This document shows positions 14,867 through 20,504 of a stretch of 20,504 nucleotides of DNA, piece by piece. Position numbers and translations under genes: made by a program. Position 1 is the first letter of the stretch. Each line of letters begins with the position of its first letter. The notes under the pieces are model-generated. The model was not told where the DNA came from. It worked only from the letters and a program-made list of their open reading frames with translations, and ran no database searches. This DNA comes from Candidatus Rifleibacteriota bacterium (GTDB lineage Bacteria; Riflebacteria; Ozemobacteria; Ozemobacterales; Ozemobacteraceae), in assembly GCA_029560455.1 (NCBI GenBank), contig JAKQKW010000492.1, positions 1 to 20,504 on the forward strand. Direction: 5' to 3'.

Positions 14867-16215
14867 GCAAAGAGAAGCCGGTAAATTTAACATTGGTCAA
14901 TGACCCTCAGCAGATCGTGTTTTCTGGCGCAAATGCAGCGCCTTTAACGCTCACGCTCAGGAATGACGACAACCGCGACGCTAAAAGTGTGTTGATCAAC
15001 GTCGTCAGGGGCGATCTACTCAAAAAAGACGATCTGACGCTATCGCCGGAAGAACTGACCGGCGGCGGGTATAAAGTGGTCGATGAAATGTGGGTTGAGT
15101 GCCGGCTGTCAGAGCTGGACGCATGGCGAGTCGTCGATGAATGGGATATACCGTTTGATCTGGGCGCGTTAAACAAAGGCGATTCAGTCAGTTTTCAGCT
15201 CCGCGTCAATGTGCCGACAAACAGCACTGATGTCGGCCGCATGTGCTTTGCAATTATGATTAGCGCTTCGACAGGCGAAGATGTCAGAGTTAATTCGGTA
15301 ACGATTGATCAGCCCGGTTTTTCTTTGAGCGTTGGAGACTCAACCCAGGCCACAGCAACGGTTGACGCGCAAGTCGGCGCCGACGATAGCGTAGATTGGT
15401 GGTCTGATGCGCCAGATGTGGCAGTAGTTGATGTTGACGGCAACATCGAGGCTATAGCGCCGGGAAAGGGCGTAATTAGAGCCGTTAGTGCTGCAAATTC
15501 TGCAGCTAAAAGCAGTCGTTTCATAGTCGTTGATGATATCCCGGTCGTAAACGATGCTAAAGTCTGGTTTGACGCGCTAGACAACGATACATTGATACAA
15601 TCTGGCGGGAAACTTATACAATGGCTCGACAAATCCGGCTATGGATTTCATGCGAGCCAGGCAAGCGAAACGCTTCAGCCGGTTGTTGTCACTGACTCAG
15701 GCTTCGGAATGCAAGCTGTTTATTTCGACAGAGACTATATGTTAGCTGGCGAGCCGTTGCCAACCGGCAAAATAGATTATACTGTTTTCATTGTAGCACG
15801 CTGCAATAGCAGTTTTCAAAGTTCGTCATTCTTCTCGTTCGGCAGTGTCGACGGATTTACCACTGGGACGTGTTTCGGCCTGCAATCAGTATCCGGGAAC
15901 GTGCTACAGCATTACTACCCAAACAGCGGACTAAATAAGTTATCTGCTGGCCTTTCTGCGCCTCAACTAATAACGATAACAATGAGCGGAAACAACAGAT
16001 CTACGAGACAAAATGGGGTAGAAGTAGCAGCCGATACAGCTTCAGGCTTAAATATATCTGACAGCTTGTTATATCTCGGCGGCAGAGAGCTGAACAAGCC
16101 GACATCAGCCCATCTTGGGGTTATTTGTGAATTCATAGCATACTCAAGATCTTTGACACCGGCGGAAATCGCTCGAAATGAATTTTATTTAATGTCTAAA
16201 TGGGGGTTGAGCTGA
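14863..16215 (+). CDS. Tail adhesin-like protein with BIG2-like and LamG-like domains
   Basis: A 450-residue protein. The first ~145 residues form strands with DDNRDAKSV…SFQLRVNVPTN, like an adaptor. Residues about 150-224 match a BIG2-type Ig-like domain (SDAPDVAVVDVDGNIEAIAPGKGVIRA). Residues about 230-450 look like a concanavalin/LamG sandwich (VWFDALDNDTL…WLDKSGYGFHASQ…YTVFIVARC…FIAYSRSLTPAEIARNEFYL). Both domain types bind or display at cell surfaces, so receptor or glycan binding is likely. ATG 14863 (ATGA overlap) is preferred to GTG 14827, which is inside the previous gene. No signal peptide. Confidence 0.7.
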   Translation: MSKEKPVNLTLVNDPQQIVFSGANAAPLTLTLRNDDNRDAKSVLINVVRGDLLKKDDLTLSPEELTGGGYKVVDEMWVECRLSELDAWRVVDEWDIPFDLGALNKGDSVSFQLRVNVPTNSTDVGRMCFAIMISASTGEDVRVNSVTIDQPGFSLSVGDSTQATATVDAQVGADDSVDWWSDAPDVAVVDVDGNIEAIAPGKGVIRAVSAANSAAKSSRFIVVDDIPVVNDAKVWFDALDNDTLIQSGGKLIQWLDKSGYGFHASQASETLQPVVVTDSGFGMQAVYFDRDYMLAGEPLPTGKIDYTVFIVARCNSSFQSSSFFSFGSVDGFTTGTCFGLQSVSGNVLQHYYPNSGLNKLSAGLSAPQLITITMSGNNRSTRQNGVEVAADTASGLNISDSLLYLGGRELNKPTSAHLGVICEFIAYSRSLTPAEIARNEFYLMSKWGLS

Positions 16216-16553
16216 TGTTTAGTGCACCTGAATTGGATGCTATTATATCCGCCGGAGCGGGCGCGATACCTACGACGGCGCTGTGGGCAGAGATCAGAAC
16301 GCTGTTGAATAACGTCTACGGCGCGGCAGACGGCAGCCAGCAGCTTGCCGGCCCGGACGGTGCTGTCGTGACGATTAACGACGTTAATACCGTCGAATAC
16401 GACGTGTTTTTTTGGATAGAATATGCAGAAGGCGTTCCGGCTGGCTCTACCGGAGAAATCAGAATAGAGATTCTCAGTCAAACCAGCTTTAAAGTCTACA
16501 ACTCCGGCTCTGATACAGAATCAATACTGCACTATCGGGTGGTGCCAAGATGA
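16215..16553 (+). CDS. Small tail-region protein, function unknown
   Basis: A 112-residue acidic protein with no family I recognise. A helical N-terminus (SAPELDAIISAGAGAIPTTALWAEIRTLLNNVYG) is followed by beta strands (VEYDVFFWIEYAEG, TGEIRIEILSQTSFKVYNSG). ATG 16215, in a TGATG overlap with GGGGG eight bases upstream, is a better start than ATG 16200. Between two LamG-type genes it may link or help fold fibre proteins, but this is only context. Confidence 0.55.
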   Translation: MFSAPELDAIISAGAGAIPTTALWAEIRTLLNNVYGAADGSQQLAGPDGAVVTINDVNTVEYDVFFWIEYAEGVPAGSTGEIRIEILSQTSFKVYNSGSDTESILHYRVVPR

Positions 16554-17389
16554 AAAAACTGTTTTTGATTGTGCTTATAATGTGCTGTTCGACCGCATTC
16601 GGGCAATGTGTCGGTCTTGCAGGTGGTCGGATTGGCTTTTCTAAGCCGTTTATAGATACTTCCGTGTTGCCTGACGCATCAACAACCGCTTTGCTACATT
16701 TCGAGAACAATCTGCTCGACCTGGGCGGTGGCACGTGGGCAAGCGCCTGGTCAGGGTTTAGCTCAGATGTTAAAAAGTTCGGGAAATACTCGATATATCA
16801 TCAGACAGCATTTAACACAAACGCATATAGTTTTAGCTCTACGACCGCAACGGCAGCGTTTACGATGGGCAATGATGATTTTACCATAGAATTCTGGGCG
16901 GGTATAAATGTGACGAGAAACAACGTTGGCGGCAACCATGATACAATATTGGCGTTGGGAATAGTGACCGGCGAGACTTTCAACCTGCTTGAAGTCAGCA
17001 ACATATACAACTCAGTGCCGAATAATACGCAATACGTGCCGCGTTTACGACTCAGCACTCATCTCGGGATTCAGTTTTCGGGAACATACACGGGCCACGG
17101 CTTTTTTTCCGGCTTGAACTGGTTCCATATCTGCTTTGAGCGCAGAGGCGGAACACTATACTGTTACGTCAATGGGCAGCAGGTCGCAAGCGGTGCAATG
17201 GGCGCAATTCCAAGCGTGACATCGATTGAGTTTTCGGCATATAATCGCACATATCTGGCCGCCACGTTTTACGTCGATGAACTCAGGGCATACAGAGGTG
17301 GCTACGTCTACGGCGGCGAGTTTACGCCGCCCTCTGAGCCTTTCGGAATCAAGAAAAACAACCGATTAAATTTCAGGGGGGCGCAATGA
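16550..17389 (+). CDS. Secreted LamG/concanavalin-like protein
   Basis: A 279-residue protein with a clear Sec leader (MKKLFLIVLIMCCSTAFG|Q, predicted cleavage after residue 18; the Cys at 20 lacks a lipobox). From about residue 45 it is a LamG-type sandwich: LLHFENNLLDLGGG, FTIEFWAGI, NWFHICFERRGGTLYCYVNGQ and FYVDELRAYRGG are diagnostic pieces in the right order. LamG domains bind carbohydrates or proteins. It lies within the fibre genes, joined by ATGA overlaps on both sides. The leader is unexpected for a virion part; it could be a host-exported surface protein carried by the phage. Confidence 0.78.
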   Translation: MKKLFLIVLIMCCSTAFGQCVGLAGGRIGFSKPFIDTSVLPDASTTALLHFENNLLDLGGGTWASAWSGFSSDVKKFGKYSIYHQTAFNTNAYSFSSTTATAAFTMGNDDFTIEFWAGINVTRNNVGGNHDTILALGIVTGETFNLLEVSNIYNSVPNNTQYVPRLRLSTHLGIQFSGTYTGHGFFSGLNWFHICFERRGGTLYCYVNGQQVASGAMGAIPSVTSIEFSAYNRTYLAATFYVDELRAYRGGYVYGGEFTPPSEPFGIKKNNRLNFRGAQ

Positions 17390-18396
17390 AACAGCGTAAT
17401 AACGCCTATTTGACGACTTTTCTTTTTATCGCGGCATTAGCATCAACGCTTTTACCGCAAAATTACAGCGTGCCATCACCGTTATCGCCTTACGATCTTG
17501 CAATCTGGGCTAATCGCGGCGGGTTTATCGCATCCGGCAGCGCAATACCGACGGAACCAGCGCAGATCGGCGCGTTATACGTCAATGATGACGACCCGGA
17601 CGAGCCGAAAATGTATCGGTATGGCGCTGCTGGCTGGTCTCTTGTCGCTGGCGGAGGAGGAGTGTCGACACACTCGCAACTCTTGGGGCTGGATTTTGCT
17701 ACAAGTGGGCACACGGGCTTTGCGTCTGAGTCAGCAATAAATGAACATATTGCAGATCAGATCGACCCGCACGGCGCGACAATGACAGTCAGCCAAGAAA
17801 TCACGATCGGAGACCCGGAAGCCTCAGCGACAGCGTTTTTAGATAACCCGGCGTCAGGCGTAGCCAGAATTGCAGGCAAATTGATTATAACTGACGAATT
17901 AACCCCGGCAAGCGGCACGATCGAGCCTTACGCGAAATTTCATCGAGTCGCAACGATGACGCTGGCGGACCCTGATACATGGACAGATGTCGAGTGGGAC
18001 ACCGTGCCGGCAGGCGAGACTGGCTTCGGTTTTAAGCTGGTCTCGTCTACGACAATAATGATTGCATCGTCGAGCATGGTGCAGATAGCCGGTTGCTTGC
18101 ATCCGAGGTGGACGGGGGCATCCGGGACGTCGGTAACTATCGCGTCCAGGGTTGTGTATAGTCACGACAACGGCAGCACGTGGACAGAGGCACGCTGCTC
18201 GCAACAAGTGACAAGCCGATCAAATCAAAGCAACGAGGTTGATACGCCGCGATACGGCGGCACAGTTGCGGCAAAAAACGGCACAAAGCTCAAGCTGCAA
18301 ACACGAGTTTCTGATGTTGGCATGGTATTCGCGGGCTGGAACGTGTTCGATAGCCCGATATCAGCTACTATAAACCTTTTCACGACTGGAAATTAA
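17386..18396 (+). CDS. Tail fibre-like protein with signal peptide
   Basis: A 336-residue protein. The N-terminus (KQRNNAYLTTFLFIAALA|S) fits a Sec leader with cleavage near residue 19. The middle has common tail-fibre neck motifs, THSQLLGLDFATSGHTGFAS and HIADQIDPHGAT. The C-terminal ~150 residues (ASSSMVQIAGCLHPRW, TIASRVVYSHDNGSTWTEARC, GTKLKLQTRVSD) look like a C1q/TNF-type sandwich as in fibre tips. Receptor binding is the likely role. A G-rich stretch at 17375-17381 lies before the ATG, which overlaps the previous stop. Confidence 0.7.
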   Translation: MKQRNNAYLTTFLFIAALASTLLPQNYSVPSPLSPYDLAIWANRGGFIASGSAIPTEPAQIGALYVNDDDPDEPKMYRYGAAGWSLVAGGGGVSTHSQLLGLDFATSGHTGFASESAINEHIADQIDPHGATMTVSQEITIGDPEASATAFLDNPASGVARIAGKLIITDELTPASGTIEPYAKFHRVATMTLADPDTWTDVEWDTVPAGETGFGFKLVSSTTIMIASSSMVQIAGCLHPRWTGASGTSVTIASRVVYSHDNGSTWTEARCSQQVTSRSNQSNEVDTPRYGGTVAAKNGTKLKLQTRVSDVGMVFAGWNVFDSPISATINLFTTGN

Positions 18397-18407
18397 CAGG
18401 AGGGCTT

Positions 18408-18983
18408 ATGTATAAACTTTTAAGCGTGCTTTTTTTGTTCGTGATTCTTTTTTCGTCAGTGCCTGCCTTCGCTCAGCGGCCAGTGCAATCACCGTCACAG
18501 CCCAAAATCATGCTCGACGATGGCACATTAGTCGGACACGGCAATCCGATGCCGGTTGACGCAGATGTCAGCATAAGCAGCATAACCGTAGAAGTTTTCC
18601 CGGTTTACGCCGATGATAACGGCAACCCGGCAACGGCAACGGTTGACATCAACCACAGAGCGATAATCAATATTGGCTCTGACAGTATCGGGCTTGTTGA
18701 TGCCGTTAAAGGCGTTGTCACTGAGTGGGCACAACAGACAGTTGCCTTGCCCGCGAACACCAGCACGACAGTTACCAGCGGCATAACTGGAGACCGTGCG
18801 TTTATCGAGATCAAAAGCCACCTACCTAACCAAGTTTTCTGGGTATCAGCCTCTAACAGTGCTGTCGTTGGGGATTGCCGCCCATGCACCGAATATTTTT
18901 ACGCTGAAATACCTGCTGGGGTTGATGTTTCGATCATCGCATCGACCGCAATGGATTTATCAATCGTTGAGGGAGGCCGGTAA
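18408..18983 (+). CDS. Small beta-rich protein with signal peptide
   Basis: A 191-residue protein of no named family. Its Sec leader is textbook: MYK, a long hydrophobic core (LLSVLFLFVILFSSV) and PAFA|Q cleaved after residue 22. The mature part ends in a beta domain of a kind common in phage virions (VALPANTSTTVTSGITGDRAFIEI…FYAEIPAGVDVSIIA), broadly like the mature part of the protein at 6829-7218. A CxxC lies at DCRPCTE. AGGAGGG directly upstream is the strongest ribosome site of the tail-fibre genes. Confidence 0.65.
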   Translation: MYKLLSVLFLFVILFSSVPAFAQRPVQSPSQPKIMLDDGTLVGHGNPMPVDADVSISSITVEVFPVYADDNGNPATATVDINHRAIINIGSDSIGLVDAVKGVVTEWAQQTVALPANTSTTVTSGITGDRAFIEIKSHLPNQVFWVSASNSAVVGDCRPCTEYFYAEIPAGVDVSIIASTAMDLSIVEGGR

Positions 18984-20504
18984 TGAAACGAATCATCGCG
19001 TTAATACTGTGTTTGTCGCTGGTTTGCAGCTACGGCTACAGTCAGCAAAAAATATCTGACGGCTCACGCGACCACGGTGCCGCCCGCAAGAATCTCAGCA
19101 ATGTCGATGCCTCTGCAACGCCATCTATGACATCCATAACCTTGTCGGGCAAAGTCAGAGCAGCCTGGGCTGATATCCTCGGCGATATTTATGCCAGTGG
19201 CACCGTGAAAGTTGGTGCAGGCACCGCAGCCGCGCCAGCTTATACGTTCAGCTCTGACCCTGATACCGGGATTTATTCGCCGGGCGCTGATGTGCTTGGG
19301 TTCGGCGTTGGTGGGGCTGATGTAGCATCATTATCATCAGCCGGACTTAGCCTCGGAACACCCTTGAGCGTAGCCAACGGTGGCACCGGCGCAACCGACG
19401 CGGCAGCAGCGAGAACGAATTTGGGTGTCGCCTATGGCACCACAACGGGCACGGTTTGCCAGGGTAACGACGCTCGGCTCTCAGATGCAAGAACACCTGT
19501 CGCGCATGAGCACAGCGGGGCTGATATTACCTCGGGCACCGTTGCAGACGCGAGGATTGACGCTGCTATTGCAAGAGACTCAGAAGTAACTTCGGCAGTC
19601 TCTGCACACGCCGGTCTGACAGCTTCACATGGAGTCTCAGGGAACATAGTTGGCACCACTGACACCCAGACGCTCACAAACAAAAGCATCTCTGGCGAAC
19701 AGATTAACTCAGGCACGGTTGCCGATGCAAGAATCGACGCAACACTGGCCAGGGATTCTGAGGTCTCAACCGCAGTCTCTACTCACGCCGGTCTGACCGC
19801 TACGCATGGAGCCACCGGGGCTGTTGTTGGAACAACAAATACCCAGACGGTTACCAACAAGACTCTCGACAGCACGAATAGCATCGATGGCGGAGCGATT
19901 AAGACCGGCACCGTTGCAGATGCTCGAATAGACTCTGCAATCTGTCGTGACAGCGAACTGACGACGCACGCCGACCTGACAGCCGCTCATGGCGCGACGG
20001 GTGAGGTTGTAGGAACCACGAACACGCAGACGGTTACCAACAAGACCATGGGATCGGGCTGCTCCTGGGGCGGCACGGCAGTTCCTGTTGCCAACGGTGG
20101 CACCGGGGCAACCACTGCTGCTGAAGGGCTGGCGGCTCTGGGTGGCGCGAGTTTGAACGGTAGTAGCACTGTGGATTTCAACATTAAAAACATTTATGGT
20201 GCCATGAGCAACCAGAGTGCGCCGACATATAGTTTCACTGGCGATACCGACACAGGTGTATACAGCAATGCCCCAAATGTCTTAGGACTTGGAGCCGGCG
20301 GTGTAACTGGTCTTGTTACAAGCGGCGGGAATGTGGCCATTGGTGCGACTCCGTCTACAGACTACAGGCTGCGAATAATCGCGTTTCCTGAAAACTATAG
20401 CGCGCTAGACATAACAAGCCCAAATCCCGCAGTGACAGTCGACGAGACAAACTACAAACGGGGATTGGGTGTTAATAGCATTCTTGCGGATATAGCGACA
20501 GGCG
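18983..20504 (+). CDS. Large repetitive tail fibre protein with signal peptide, partial
   Basis: The frame from ATG 18983 (TAATG overlap) is open for 507 codons and continues past the window. The leader MKRIIALILCLSLVCSYGYS|Q is Sec-like. Two types of fibre motif follow: PAYTFSSDPDTGIYS…VLGFGVGG (residues 85-111, repeated at 414-440) and VANGGTGATDAAAARTNLG (130-148, echoed at 369). Between them are three tandem units (GTVADARID…ARDSEV…HAGLTASHG…TQTxTNK) at 185-356. Such Gly/Thr-rich repeats build trimeric phage fibre shafts; the receptor-binding tip and any chaperone domain would be outside the window. Confidence 0.8.
   Translation, partial: MKRIIALILCLSLVCSYGYSQQKISDGSRDHGAARKNLSNVDASATPSMTSITLSGKVRAAWADILGDIYASGTVKVGAGTAAAPAYTFSSDPDTGIYSPGADVLGFGVGGADVASLSSAGLSLGTPLSVANGGTGATDAAAARTNLGVAYGTTTGTVCQGNDARLSDARTPVAHEHSGADITSGTVADARIDAAIARDSEVTSAVSAHAGLTASHGVSGNIVGTTDTQTLTNKSISGEQINSGTVADARIDATLARDSEVSTAVSTHAGLTATHGATGAVVGTTNTQTVTNKTLDSTNSIDGGAIKTGTVADARIDSAICRDSELTTHADLTAAHGATGEVVGTTNTQTVTNKTMGSGCSWGGTAVPVANGGTGATTAAEGLAALGGASLNGSSTVDFNIKNIYGAMSNQSAPTYSFTGDTDTGVYSNAPNVLGLGAGGVTGLVTSGGNVAIGATPSTDYRLRIIAFPENYSALDITSPNPAVTVDETNYKRGLGVNSILADIATG
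19235..19315 (+). repeat. DTGxYS fibre motif, copy 1
   Basis: 27 residues with the pattern PxYxFxxDxDTGxYSxxxxVLGxGxGG, recurring at 20222-20302, on the other side of the tandem units. Confidence 0.7.
19535..20049 (+). repeat. Three tandem 48-65-residue fibre repeats
   Basis: Units begin at 19535, 19712 and 19907 with GTVADARID and run 59, 65 and a shortened 48 residues. Each carries HAxLTAxHG and VGTTxTQTxTNK. The DNA is also alike in the last two units near their ends (CAGACGGTTACCAACAAGAC), which may favour recombination that changes fibre length. Confidence 0.8.
20222..20302 (+). repeat. DTGxYS fibre motif, copy 2
   Basis: Second copy of the PxYxFxxDxDTGxYSxxxxVLGxGxGG pattern, so the fibre has a motif-repeat-motif layout before the window ends. 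Confidence 0.7.

Noticed and set aside
18796..19059. Small plus-strand frame crossing the 18983 gene start
   Set aside because: It overlaps two better-supported genes in another phase and shows no motif.
15..20504. tRNA genes, CRISPR arrays, insertion sequences, att sites, integrase, lysis genes
   Set aside because: None was seen: genes fill nearly the whole window on one strand and the only repeats are inside coding sequences.

Overview
The window is the packaging and virion-assembly half of a tailed double-stranded DNA phage (or prophage), with every gene on the + strand. The order follows lambda: small terminase, large terminase, gpW, portal, protease/scaffold/capsid, head-tail connectors, tail terminator, tail tube, frameshifted tail chaperone, tape measure, then tail-tip and fibre genes. 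A tape measure and tail-tube/terminator genes without sheath genes point to a long, non-contractile (siphophage) tail. The host cannot be named. Strong Shine-Dalgarno sites and short Sec-type leaders ending in AFA/Q-like sites suggest a diderm bacterium. The standard genetic code is used. Bases 1-14 match the end of an Illumina adapter, so the left edge is a contig end, not a natural terminus.

Layout. 97-2537: DNA packaging (Nu1-like small and GpA-like large terminase). 2538-3095: a zinc-ribbon protein and gpW. 3092-4591: portal. 4581-6779: one polypeptide joining an S78-type prohead protease, a scaffold-like helical region and the major capsid protein. A strong internal ribosome site can also start scaffold-capsid alone. 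6829-7589: two small capsid-associated proteins, the first with a signal peptide. 7589-9279: head-tail joining and tail terminator. 9293-10324: tail tube. 10328-10800: tail chaperone made as short and -1-frameshifted long forms. 10805-12391: tape measure. 12388-16553: tail tip and adhesin-like genes. 16550-20504: four consecutive genes with N-terminal signal peptides and LamG-like, fibre-neck or fibre-repeat features; the last runs off the window.

Genes are joined by ATGA, TAATG or TGATG overlaps or gaps of a few bases, which implies one co-transcribed, translationally coupled late operon. No lysis, replication, integration or repressor gene is present.

The least ordinary features are the run of Sec signal peptides on virion-type genes (16550-20504, plus 6829-7218), a duplicated FxxFCRAxG...TDAxR motif at the two start sites of the protease-capsid fusion, and a complete -1 frameshift cassette (A AAA AAC followed by an 11-bp stem) at the tail chaperone.
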